A stretch of 64,000 nucleotides of DNA from an uncultured Lachnospiraceae bacterium (GTDB lineage Bacteria; Bacillota; Clostridia; Lachnospirales; Lachnospiraceae). The notes below the pieces were generated by a model that worked only from the letters and a program-made list of their open reading frames with translations, had not been told where the DNA came from and did not search any database. Below, piece by piece: positions 9,939 through 20,500 of this stretch. The stretch lies in the NCBI GenBank assembly GCA_902789665.1, contig CADAOY010000005.1, forward strand, positions 93,382 to 157,381. The letters run 5' to 3'. Position numbers and translations under genes: made by a program. How positions within the stretch are numbered: position 1 is the first letter of the stretch; every line of letters begins with the position of its first letter.

Positions 9939-9940
9939 AT

Positions 9941-12280
9941 ATGGATTTATCTAAGAAATTAAATGACAGGCAGCAGTTTGCTGCAGAAACTCTGGACGGC
10001 CCCGTGCTTATTTTAGCAGGGGCTGGTTCTGGTAAAACAAGAACTTTGACATACAGAGTTGCCAATTTAATAGAGCACGGAGTGGACCCTTATCACATCC
10101 TGGCGATTACTTTCACCAACAAGGCGGCAGACGAAATGAGAAGCCGTATTCAGAGCATTGCAAGCGGTGAGACAGCAGGTGTATGGGTGGCAACATTCCA
10201 TTCTACATGTGCAAGAATTCTGAGAACTTACAGCGAGTATCTTGATTACAGTTCCAACTACAGTATCTATGATGCTGATGACCAGAAAACACTGGTGAAA
10301 AATATCTGCAAGAAACTTAATATTGATACAAAGTTCTTAAGTGAAAAAGCGATTATCAGACGAATCTCTGACTGTAAGGATAATCTGGTCTCCGCCGAGG
10401 CTTTTGAAAAAAGGGATCATTTTGAATTCAGGGATAAGCAGATTGCCAAGGTTTATGTGGAGTATGAGAAGGAATTAAAAGCCAACAACGCCATGGATTT
10501 TGACGACCTGATTCTTAAGACTGTCGAATTATTTAAAAAATACCCGCCCGTTCTTGAGAACTATCAGGACAGATTTCAGTATATCTGCGTTGACGAGTAT
10601 CAGGATACCAACAATGCCCAGTTTGAGTTTATAAATCTTCTGGCATCAAAGTATCAGAATCTCTGCGTGGTAGGTGATGACGACCAGTCCATCTATAAGT
10701 TCAGGGGTGCCAATATCAGAAATATTCTTGATTTTGAACGTTCTTTTCCTAATGCAACGGTTGTAAAACTTGAAGAGAATTACCGCTCAACTAAGAACAT
10801 ACTTGGGGCAGCAAACAGCGTTATCTCAAAGAATATCAACCGTAAGGACAAGACTCTCTGGACTAAAAAAGAAGAAGGACATAAGGTGCGTTTCAGACAG
10901 CTTGACAATGCAAGGGAAGAAGCGGACTTTGTCTATGAGGATATAAGGCGAGACCTTCGAAACCGGGACATTGTGCTTAATGATACAGCGATTCTTTACA
11001 GAACCAACGCGCAGTCACGTGAGTTTGAAGAACGATTTATAGCAGGCAACATGCCATACAAAATCTACGGCGGCATTAATTTCTACAGCCGTAAGGAAAT
11101 CAAGGATGTACTTGCTTATTTAAGAACCATTGATAATGCCATTGATGATATTCAGGTTCGTCGTGTTCTTAATGTGCCGCGACGTGGTGTTGGTGATACA
11201 TCAATTCAGAGAGTGGCTGAGTATGCGGCTGATAATAATATCAGTTTTATGCAGGCTTTGAGGCAGGCGGATTTGGTACAGAAGATTGGAAGAAGCCTGA
11301 AAGGAATTCAGGAATTTGTCTCAGTTATCGATACTGTGTCAGGCAAATGGCAGGCTGATGAATATGAAGATTTATCTGATATGATTGATGACTTACTGAT
11401 AATCAGCGGATATTATGATGAACTTCAGGCTCTTGATCCGGATGAAGCGGAAGAGAGAATGGGAAATGTGAGCGAGTTTATCAGCAAGGCGGCGATTTAT
11501 ACCCAAAGTTACAGGGAAGAGCATGGAACTGAGGATAATCCGACCTTAAGTGAGTTTTTGACTGAGGTTTCGCTGGTTGCCGATTTAGAGGAAGCAGATC
11601 CGAATCTTGACTGTGTTAAGCTGATGACCATTCATGCGGCCAAAGGTCTTGAGTTCAAGCATGTATATGTGGTTGGTATGGAAAATGGCATCTTCCCGAA
11701 CTGTTTACCGATGGATGAGCAGGATGAGGAAGAACTTGAAGAGGAAAGAAGACTTGCGTATGTTGCGTATACAAGGGCAGAAGAGGAACTTACCCTTACG
11801 GCAGCAAAGTGCAGATTTCTTCGCGGCGAGATGAATTACAATCCTGTAAGTAAGTTTGTCATGGAGATTGAGCCGACTTACATTGAGGGTAATATACCAA
11901 GAAGAACCAGTGCTTTCGGGGATTCATACAGTGATGTTAATCCTTATCTTTCAAGGCCTGTTGAGAGAAAACCTTTAGTTGGCTTTGGTAATCTTGTAGC
12001 TGCCCAGGCTCAGGCTCAGGCCAAAGCAAAGCCGAAGGCTGTTTTATATAATGCTGAAACCAAGCCTTATTCCAAGTCGGCGGATGCAGAGGTTCGTAAA
12101 ACAAATATGGCCAATAATTCCGAATTCGCGCCAGGAGATAAGGTTAAGCATATAAAATTTGGCGAAGGCGTCATAAAAGAAGTTAATGTGGAAGATGGCA
12201 GAACCATATTCAGCATTGATTTTGAAAAATCGGGTACAAGGAATATGGACGCTGCATATGTAAGATTAACCAAGTTATAG
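9941..12280 (+). CDS. pcrA: ATP-dependent DNA helicase PcrA/UvrD
   Basis: This superfamily 1A 3'-5' helicase works in DNA repair and rolling-circle replication. The motifs appear in order: Walker A LAGAGSGKTRTLTYRV (about 27-42), TFTNKAADEM, the DEYQDTNNAQF box (motif II), GDDDQSIYKFRGA (motif III), and LMTIHAAKGLEF with YVAYTRAEEEL (motifs V-VI). The C-terminal Tudor-like tail GDKVKHIKFGEGVIKE is typical of Gram-positive PcrA. The 779 residues match the family. The ATG follows the ACT gene stop by two bases, without a strong ribosome binding site of its own, which suggests coupling. Confidence 0.95.
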   Translation: MDLSKKLNDRQQFAAETLDGPVLILAGAGSGKTRTLTYRVANLIEHGVDPYHILAITFTNKAADEMRSRIQSIASGETAGVWVATFHSTCARILRTYSEYLDYSSNYSIYDADDQKTLVKNICKKLNIDTKFLSEKAIIRRISDCKDNLVSAEAFEKRDHFEFRDKQIAKVYVEYEKELKANNAMDFDDLILKTVELFKKYPPVLENYQDRFQYICVDEYQDTNNAQFEFINLLASKYQNLCVVGDDDQSIYKFRGANIRNILDFERSFPNATVVKLEENYRSTKNILGAANSVISKNINRKDKTLWTKKEEGHKVRFRQLDNAREEADFVYEDIRRDLRNRDIVLNDTAILYRTNAQSREFEERFIAGNMPYKIYGGINFYSRKEIKDVLAYLRTIDNAIDDIQVRRVLNVPRRGVGDTSIQRVAEYAADNNISFMQALRQADLVQKIGRSLKGIQEFVSVIDTVSGKWQADEYEDLSDMIDDLLIISGYYDELQALDPDEAEERMGNVSEFISKAAIYTQSYREEHGTEDNPTLSEFLTEVSLVADLEEADPNLDCVKLMTIHAAKGLEFKHVYVVGMENGIFPNCLPMDEQDEEELEEERRLAYVAYTRAEEELTLTAAKCRFLRGEMNYNPVSKFVMEIEPTYIEGNIPRRTSAFGDSYSDVNPYLSRPVERKPLVGFGNLVAAQAQAQAKAKPKAVLYNAETKPYSKSADAEVRKTNMANNSEFAPGDKVKHIKFGEGVIKEVNVEDGRTIFSIDFEKSGTRNMDAAYVRLTKL

Positions 12281-12394
12281 GCTTTAAAATTGATTTTTTT
12301 GTAAAAAATTCATAAAAGTTATAGTCAAATAACAGTTTTTGGTGTAAAATAATAACAGTTATGTATATATTAGTATCCTAAGGAGGAATAACTT

Positions 12395-12715
12395 ATGTGG
12401 AGTGCTATTAGTAAAATAAAAGATTTTAATGATTTCGTATCAATGATTAAGATGAATGATTTCTTCAACAAAAAGAAACAGGAAGAGATTATCATTGAAG
12501 AGCAGAAGAAGAAAAATACTTTACTTATCATTCTTGCAGTTATTGGTGCAATCGCAGCTGTTGCAGGTATTGCATATTTAGTATATCGTTATCTTACACC
12601 TGATTATCTCGAAGATTTCGATGATGATCTTGATGATGATTTTGATGATGATTTCTTTGATGATGTTAATGATGAAATCGAAGCAATCGAAGATAACGAG
12701 GATAAGGAAGACTAA
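12395..12715 (+). CDS. Small membrane protein with acidic tail, unknown function
   Basis: I do not recognise a characterised family. The 106-residue protein has a charged N-terminal cytoplasmic part of about 48 residues, one membrane helix (LLIILAVIGAIAAVAGIAYLVY, about 49-70), and a tail of about 35 residues that is nearly all D and E. It has an AAGGAGG site upstream and an intrinsic terminator just behind, so it is a single-gene transcript. Similar short proteins with one helix and a poly-acidic end occur in Lachnospiraceae. The strong signals argue for a real, well-expressed gene. Confidence 0.75.
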   Translation: MWSAISKIKDFNDFVSMIKMNDFFNKKKQEEIIIEEQKKKNTLLIILAVIGAIAAVAGIAYLVYRYLTPDYLEDFDDDLDDDFDDDFFDDVNDEIEAIEDNEDKED

Positions 12716-12742
12716 TAAAGTCTCTTAAATTAAGATGATTTG

Positions 12743-12768
12743 AAGGGGAGATAATATCTCCCCTTTTT
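12743..12768 (+). terminator. Rho-independent terminator after small membrane protein gene
   Basis: A perfect 10-bp stem, AAGGGGAGAT at 12743-12752 with ATCTCCCCTT at 12756-12765, has a 3-base loop and runs into TTTTT. Confidence 0.93.
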
Positions 12769-12771
12769 ATG

Positions 12772-12846
12772 TGCATAGCGGCCAGCGCGCCCCAGGCCCA
12801 TAACCCGGCACTCGCGCCTTCGGCGCGAGCGGCAGGAGTTTAAAGG
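12772..12846. repeat. G+C-rich intergenic island with perfect hairpin
   Basis: This gap is much more G+C-rich than its surroundings. It contains a perfect 8-bp inverted repeat, CTCGCGCC at 12811-12818 with GGCGCGAG at 12822-12829. No T-run follows, so it is not a standard terminator. It resembles the G+C-rich gaps elsewhere in the window. Confidence 0.6.
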
Positions 12847-12887
12847 GGGTGCCTAGTTGACATAATATTTGAAGAATGGAGCATAAT

Positions 12888-14306
12888 GTGAAAAAAGGCG
12901 ACATTGTAACCGGAGTAGTAAAAAGAATAGATTTTTCCAATAAGGCTATTGTTGATGTGGGAGAGGGACAGGTAGTTACCGTTAAGAATCTGCTTCCGGG
13001 ACAAAAGGTTGACATAAGAATTACAAAGAAGAGACATGGGCAAATGGAAGGAAGGCTTATTAACTTAATTGAGCGTTCCGATAAAGAGATTCCAAGCCCA
13101 TGCCCTTATAATGATATCTGCGGAGGCTGCATATATCAGACGCTGCCATATGAAGAGGAACTTAAGATTAAAGAGGCCATGGTTCAGAAGATTCTTGGCT
13201 CTCATGTGGAAGAGGCTCAGTATGACGGTATTCTTTCAGGGGATGATATAACGGGCTACCGTAATAAGATGGAATATACCTTTGGAGATGAATATAAGGA
13301 TGGTCCAATGACTCTTGGAATGCACAGAGCCGGTGGCCATATGGATATAATTGATGTACCAAAGTGCCAGATAGCAGATGAGGACTTCGGGTTAGTGCTT
13401 AAGGCAACTAAGGATTTCTTCGCTGAGCGTGGAATTCCTTTTATGAATAAGTTCAGCCATAAGGGATATTTAAGGCATCTGGTAGTAAGAAAGAGTGGTA
13501 ATACCGGCGAGATGATGGTTATGCTGGTTACCTGTTCTACATTGGAAGGAATACCGGAAGATTATGTTAACAGTGATGCCGATGCAGAAATGATAAAAGC
13601 ACTGTTAGAAAATTATGTAAACAAATTATGTGAATTAAACAATAGTTTACATAACACACTTGTAGGAATAATCCACATAACCAACGACTCCCCGGCAGAT
13701 GCGGTAATATGCCAAAAAGCAGAAGTGCTGTATGGAAGAGATTACTTCTATGAGGAACTTTTAGGCCTTAAGTTTAAGGTTTCTCCGATGTCTTTTTTAC
13801 AGAACAATTCCAAAGGGGCAGAAGTACTTTACTCCAAGGTGAGAGAATATTTAAATACAGACAATCTTGAAAATGCAAGAGTATTCGACCTTTATTCGGG
13901 AACCGGAACAATTACTCAGGTGGTAGCGCCGGTATGCAAGTCTGTGCTTGGCATAGAGATTGTTGAAGAAGCAGTAGAAAGCGCCTGGGAGAATGCGAAA
14001 CTTAATAAGCTTGATAATGTTTCTTTCATGGCAGGAGATGTATTCGAATGCTTAAAGGAAGTTGAGGAAAAGCCGGATTATATAATCGTTGATCCTCCAA
14101 GAGAGGGCATTACGCCTAAGTCTTTAGCCAAAATCCTCGATTATGGCGTAGACAGGATTATATATGTATCCTGCAAGGCTTCATCACTTGCCAATGACCT
14201 TGTAATGTGCAGGGAAAAAGGATATAAGGTGGTTAGATATGCAATGGTTGATTTATTCCCAAGAACAACAGGAATAGAGACTGTTTGCATGCTTGAAAAA
14301 AATTAA
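12888..14306 (+). CDS. 23S rRNA (uracil-C5)-methyltransferase, TrmA/RumA (RlmD/RlmCD-like) family
   Basis: This SAM-dependent enzyme makes 5-methyluridine in RNA. It shows an N-terminal TRAM domain (about residues 1-58), then a 4Fe-4S cluster motif CPYNDICGGCIYQ with its later Cys. The Rossmann SAM motif DLYSGTGTITQ, the IIVDPPREG motif, and the catalytic VSCKASSLANDL near the end follow. I chose GTG at 12888, which has TGGAG six bases upstream. The in-frame ATG at 12876 adds four residues but has no ribosome binding site. Whether it modifies U747, U1939, both, or tRNA cannot be told from the sequence. Terminators bracket it, so it is probably its own unit. Confidence 0.9.
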   Translation: MKKGDIVTGVVKRIDFSNKAIVDVGEGQVVTVKNLLPGQKVDIRITKKRHGQMEGRLINLIERSDKEIPSPCPYNDICGGCIYQTLPYEEELKIKEAMVQKILGSHVEEAQYDGILSGDDITGYRNKMEYTFGDEYKDGPMTLGMHRAGGHMDIIDVPKCQIADEDFGLVLKATKDFFAERGIPFMNKFSHKGYLRHLVVRKSGNTGEMMVMLVTCSTLEGIPEDYVNSDADAEMIKALLENYVNKLCELNNSLHNTLVGIIHITNDSPADAVICQKAEVLYGRDYFYEELLGLKFKVSPMSFLQNNSKGAEVLYSKVREYLNTDNLENARVFDLYSGTGTITQVVAPVCKSVLGIEIVEEAVESAWENAKLNKLDNVSFMAGDVFECLKEVEEKPDYIIVDPPREGITPKSLAKILDYGVDRIIYVSCKASSLANDLVMCREKGYKVVRYAMVDLFPRTTGIETVCMLEKN

Positions 14307-14316
14307 TCTTGACATA

Positions 14317-14331
14317 GATAACAGTGTTATC
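14317..14331. promoter_or_regulatory. Perfect short palindrome GATAACAGTGTTATC
   Basis: A 7-1-7 inverted repeat lies between the methyltransferase stop and its terminator. It could be an operator or a small RNA hairpin. Nothing in the sequence identifies a protein that would bind it. Confidence 0.35.
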
Positions 14332-14346
14332 GTCCCCTATAAGTCA

Positions 14347-14403
14347 AAAATCCCCGAAAAAAGACGGAATTCGTTACCAAAATGTCATTTTTCGGGGATT
14401 TTT
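14347..14403 (+). terminator. Terminator between methyltransferase gene and pilus locus
   Basis: A long stem pairs AAATCCCCGAAAAA at 14347-14360 with TTTTTCGGGGATTT at 14389-14402. It has a loop of about 28 bases and ends in a T-run. It isolates the pilus locus from upstream transcription. Confidence 0.85.
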
Positions 14404-14423
14404 ACTGTAAAAATCTTGAAAAA

Positions 14424-14432
14424 TGTTATAAA
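14424..14432 (+). promoter_or_regulatory. Candidate extended -10 promoter of the pilus operon
   Basis: TGTTATAAA is an extended -10 element (TGnTATAAA) just after the terminator and about 95 bases before the giant pilin start. No good -35 box stands at 17 bases, although extended -10 promoters need it less. The 5' leader of roughly 87 bases shows no riboswitch I can recognise. Confidence 0.45.
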
Positions 14433-14525
14433 ATGGGTAGTGTATGCCGATATATGAGTTGTAGGAGTGTGTAATTTTTCCGGATTGAAATATATTGGTT
14501 TAAAGATAGATTACGAGGGTTGAAA

Positions 14526-17500
14526 ATGAAGAAATCAAGGTTCACAAACAACTTAGGTTTCACATTAGTTGAAATGTTGGTGGTGCTCACAGTACTTGCC
14601 ATTGTTCTTGGTGCGTCCATGTGGGCTACAACAGGCTGGATTCATCATTTTACATATATGCAGAATGAAGAGAAGGCCAGATATATATATTTAGGTGCTC
14701 AGTCAGGTTTATCTGCTTATTCAGGCAGAGGAACTCTGGATGAGCTTTTTGAGGATATAGATGATTTAGAGGCAACAGGAGAACTTGTTTACATAACTCC
14801 TGAAAACAAAGAAGCCTTAGGTCTTCCTATTGAGCACGATAACAGAGATCAGGATCATGAATATGCTTACCTTAGCGTTCCGGCCGGTAAGCTTGATTCC
14901 AATGTCACATATTCAAATGGTGTTTATTCTACCACTATGAAAAAATCCGAAACATTTCTTTATAAACTTGTAAGTCCTTATATGTCGGATGCCAAGTCAA
15001 TTGAGGGCAGTATTGTAATTGAACTTGATATGACAAGTCAGAAGGTTTATTCAGTATTTTACTCAAGCTGGGCAGACGAATTCCTTTATGGAACCAGCGA
15101 CAGCGTAGTAAGAGGAACTTTCTACATCAATAAGGATTCAAGAACAAAGGATGCAAGATATGACCACTGCGTTGGATATTATGGCAGTGATCAGGTCAAT
15201 GTAATTAATCTTACACTTCCAAATGGTATTAAAGTTGAAAAGGCATTACTTGTAAATGAAGAGACACTGCACCTTGATTTTTATTCTGATGCAGAGAATC
15301 TTGAAAACTATACAATGTTCAATATTACTTTCTACGCTAAGGGTGAGAATGGTAATGCAGATGAGAAACTGTTTACTGTAGAAGTAGATCCATCTGATAC
15401 TGCAATTCTTGGACCAATGGCTCAGGGCACTAAAATTGATCCAAAGCCTGTTATGCTTAAGACAACCTTAGCTGATGGAACAGTAGCAAATCTTCCGTTC
15501 TTCTTAGGCTATCTTCCGAATCCTAATGATCCGGATGAGAGATATTCATTAAGTCTTACAGTGGATGCAATGATGGATTCACAGAGTATGGCTCTTCTTA
15601 ATAAGGCAGTTGATGGCAAGACAGATACAAAGGGTCTCAGTATTACTCGTTTTGCAGGAGATAAGGCTAAACTTATTTATGCTGATATTGAAGTTTCTGC
15701 CAATGCAGCTGGAGCAGGAGTGCTTTCTGCGGGCGCAGGTCAGGGCTTAACATCCAATATTGAAAATGACTTATATGCTACTGAAAAGGATGTAATGAAT
15801 GAGCCTGTAGCAATTGATGACAACCATAATATCATTTACTGGAGACATTTATCCAATGTTAGATACGGTGAAACATATTATGAGAGAGAGTCTTCAGATA
15901 CAGCAAGATCTTATAATATGACTACAGACCTTCAGTGGTCAACAGCTAAAGAATATGCCTTTTCCGGCACATCTTCAACCATTGATGAACTTTCAGGAGA
16001 TAAGAAGATATGGCCAAGTATTCCATCGTTAGGCAACAAGGCAACTCTTAATGCAATCGATACAGTTAATCCAAATAATAACTACGCGCTCTTTGGCGTA
16101 AGAATGGATAATACATCATATATCACATATGGTTATGCAGCTGATGGAAAACCTGACGTTACATCAGGTAACAAGGCTTCTGAAATTGGTTTTGTTGCAA
16201 ACAACCACGGAACTATCAGCGGATTATCATTATATGACACATCGCTTTATGCATATACCAATGATCAGGCTAAGGCTGCTGGTAAGGATAATTCAAACGG
16301 TTCCTCGATTTACAGTGATACTTTACGTGCTGCAGGTCTGCTTACAGGACGTAATGATGGTATTCTTTCAGAGATTTATATCGATAAGGATTCACTGGTT
16401 GATGCAACTGTAACAATGGACAACAGCGTATCTTATACCAATGGATGTGGTGTTGGTATTCTTTCGGGTACCATCAGTTTAAGAAACGGATATCCAATTG
16501 ACAGAGTTTATATTAATGGTTCATTAAAGGGTGATATAGCAGAAGCTGCAAATACACCGGCAGTAAGTGATACAGCGGGAAGAAAAGCAATTTATTCCTC
16601 AACGGCAAGTGCTTCCAAGTATGCTTATGGTGTTGGCGCTGTAAGTGGTTATGTATATGGTGATTATAATGCAGGTGATGAGATTGGTATTGGTATAACC
16701 AAGGCTGAAGTTGCATCAAATGCAAATAATAATCGTTATCACAATATTAAACTTAAAAAATTAGAAGCGGGCCAGATAACAGATGATACAGGTTATGTAT
16801 TTGACGGATGGACAGATAATGGAATTTCAGTTATTAATAAAGCTCCTGTAACATCTACAGTTTCATTTGCAGGTGGTATTGCAGGTAATATTTATATTGC
16901 TCATCTTAATAATGGCTCAGTAGGAAGTACTATAGATGGAGAACGTGACTGCAGTATCCCATCCATAGCTGAACCACAGGTTGTTAACTGCCGTAATTAT
17001 GGTGATGTTGAAGGTAAGGACTTCGTCGGTGGCATTCTTGGTGTAAATGGTAATAACGGATATATTTTAGAGTGTACATCTTATGGCGGAACAAAGGCTA
17101 CATCAGGTGTATCTGCAGGTATTGCATCTGAGAACTTTGGCTTTATTGAGAAGTGTTCTTTAGACAGAGCTTTAGGTGATGCAAGTCATCCGGATGCATA
17201 TGTTCCAATTATCAATGGTAACATGGATGTGGCTGGTGCCATTACATGTATTAATCATGATAACTGTGTTGTATTGAACTGCAGCACGTCTGAGTCCGTT
17301 ATTTCCGGATTGACCGATAAAATCCTTATCTCCGGAAACTATATGGGAACCTTCGGATATCTTGTAGGTAATAATGACGGCGTTGTTAACGGCGGCGTTG
17401 TAGGTCCGTATGTAGGCTATGAGTCCAAGAAGAGGAATCTTATTGTAGGAGGCGCAGTGGGAGAGAATGCTGCGGGTGCTGTTGTGAAGCATATCAGCGG

Positions 17501-20500
17501 TGCCATGGATCTTAAAGATAACGGTCAAGCTACATATATCGGAGGTATTGTAGGTAATAACAGAGGTACAGTTAAGTCCAATATATTCAGCGGTACCATT
17601 GAGAAGAAGAAAACTAATGTTGGCAAAATGGCCATCGGAGGAATCGTTGCACAGAACCTGGGTAACGGTAAGGTTGAGAGTTGCTATCTTGTAGGCGGTA
17701 AACTGGATATTCTGGGCTATTGCAGTTATACGGAAGATGATGATGAGAATACTAAGCTTGCCAAGAGTTCTTATGTAGGCGGAATATGCGGAATTAATAA
17801 TACGGGCTGCAGCATAAGTAATTGTTATGTAACATCTCTTTCAAACAGTGACGCCACATATTCCATGAAGAGACAAAGTTATGTACTTGTTCAAAAAGGT
17901 ATGGTGGGTGGAATTGCCGCAGTTAACAGAGGAACGCTGACACACTGCGGATATACAGATAAGATTTTTGTTAATGATGCAAATATTAACAATGTTACAT
18001 ATGGATATCCTGTGGCGCTGGATGACAATACTAAAGATATGGTCCTTCTGGATAGGGCAGCTGAGAAAATCAAGGGCGCCATGAGTGGAGATGCAGCTTC
18101 TCTTGATGATCTTAACAATATGTTCAAGGTTACTGATGTTAACAGGAGAACTACGGAAGACCAAAACGCTAATAAGGCAGAAGGAGATATGACTGTAGCT
18201 GCAGAGGCGGTAATGGGTGAATTAAGCCGTATTTCAGTTGATGCAAATAAGCCGCAATATGCATGGTCAAGGGCTTATTATGGAAATAATTACAGTAATA
18301 CAGTTAACAAATATATAGTAACACTGGGTAATCTTGACGGCAGATCGGGAAGTAACGGATATGTAGGAGGAATAGCGGGATATAATACAGCTAATGCGAC
18401 ACTTACCAATTGTGCTTCCGGTAAGTGGATAGTGGAGAGTTACCTTCCTACCAGCAGAGATGCGGCTGTTGGCGGAATAGTGGGTGAAAATGCATCCAAT
18501 GGCAACTTTATATATAATATTAACTTTGCATATGTAAGAAGAGAACTGGAAACACCGGCTTATAATGATTCGGATTATAACAGTGTATCCAATACCAAAA
18601 CAACAGGCGCCGGATATCACAGATTCCATTATGTAGGCGGCGTTACAGGTGTACAGAGTAATATCACATCTTCATCCTGGGTGGTTGAGGGATGTGTTAA
18701 TGTAGGTACTGTAGTGAATTATTACGGTAACAATGTAGGTGGCGTTATATCCAAGATTACACATAACTGTGGTACTGTAAGATATTGTTACAATTACGGT
18801 CTCTTAATGACAGGTGCTGAATTCAATGCATACAGTAATAATGCAGGATGGTGCGGCACTGCGGGTGGTGTGGTTAATCATATTACCAAGATGAATGTTA
18901 ACCAGACCATGAATATTATATCCTGTCAGAATTATGGTATTGTTGACTTCCCTATGATGGAAGTTGATATGGATACTGATATTGTTCATAAATATGTTGC
19001 GGAAACAACTCGTATAAGTCTTGCCAATGACGGCGGCGGCGTTGTGGGTTGTATTTCTGCATCCAACGGTGATGATGTTCATATTCTTAATGTTATTGAT
19101 TGTGTTAACGGATCTACTGCCAAGTTATATGTAGAGAGCCAGGGAGGCGGAATCCTAGGCTTTACCGGTGGTAAAACCAATGAAACCGATGCAGGAAACA
19201 AACAGTCAAGCAGCGTGCTTGTTAATGTGGACAGCTGCAGAAATTACAGCTCATATATGTATTGCTGTGCATCCGCCAAAGACGGAACAAATTTAAGAAC
19301 CAATACCACGAATAATATTGGCGGAATATTGGGTAACAGAGATGAATATCCTAATGATAAACTTAATAATCATACCGGTTTCACATCCATGCAGAACTGC
19401 ATCACAATGAGAATGTATCGTTTCCAGAATGGTGGATATTACAATAATGCAATAAATATGGCAATCGGCATCAAAAACGGTGACAGATACTTAAGTCAGA
19501 ATCAGCTGTTGTCTTGGGCCAATAATTATTATATAGATGAATTGACATATCATTATACTTATTCCATAGGCCGTCTTAAAGCGGACGGAACATATGAGAA
19601 TATCAGTTATAATCCGAATAACTGGAGTAACAGTTATTATAATTCCACGTGCGCGAGAATATCAGGCAGTTTCAGTGAAATTACAGAACTAAAGGAAGTT
19701 AATAAAAAAACTCCCGGGGCGGTTAAAATTGAAGGTAAAATGAATTATAAAATCGGTCTGTCCAGACTTCAGAGTGTTGCATATGGTGACAAGTATGCTC
19801 TTATTGCAGTCAGAGATGAGGGATATTTTTATAACAGTACTAAAGTTAATGATATATTAAATGTTAACAGTGCATGGATTGATACGGTTGATGGTTATAA
19901 GGTTGTTAAAGTCAGAGATGATAAAACACATGAAGATGTAATATATGGCGATGTGATTTATGAATTCAAGGAAGTTACACCATTATCCGGAAGAACATAT
20001 GATTATAATACTGTTTCTTTCCAAACATATGCCGGTAACAGATATAATTCATATCGCAGCGGAACAGCATACGGAAGCAGAATTCCGACAGCGGATGAAT
20101 ATGATATGGATATAGCTGCATTTGATCGAGCTTTCGTTCAATATATTGCAAGATTGCAGGCTAACAGACAACCGGATAAGGCGATTAATGTTAATATCAC
20201 CCTTTCATCAGAGGGAATTGCAGCCAATGCCGTCACAGACGGAGGTTATAATATCAGATGGGATGTCAAGGATGCAACTCTTACCAATAACGGAACTGCC
20301 AATGAGTTCGATATGGTGACAAGTATATATCAAGTTCCGAAAGGTGCTGTATTCGGTGGTTATATTGACGAATCGGGTATAGAGATAACAGGTGACGGTG
20401 TTGTACATCTTGAAGACTATGATGAGCAGTCTGTTGTAGTAGGCAGATATAGCGTTTATACGATTCCTGAAGGTTTTGTATTTGAGGATAGATATGATTA

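Noticed and set aside
12811-12829. G+C-rich hairpin as a terminator
   Set aside because: No T-run follows, and a perfect terminator already lies 45 bases upstream.
14433-14525. Possible cyclic di-GMP riboswitch in the pilus leader
   Set aside because: The leader is under 100 bases and lacks the conserved bases of class I or II c-di-GMP aptamers.
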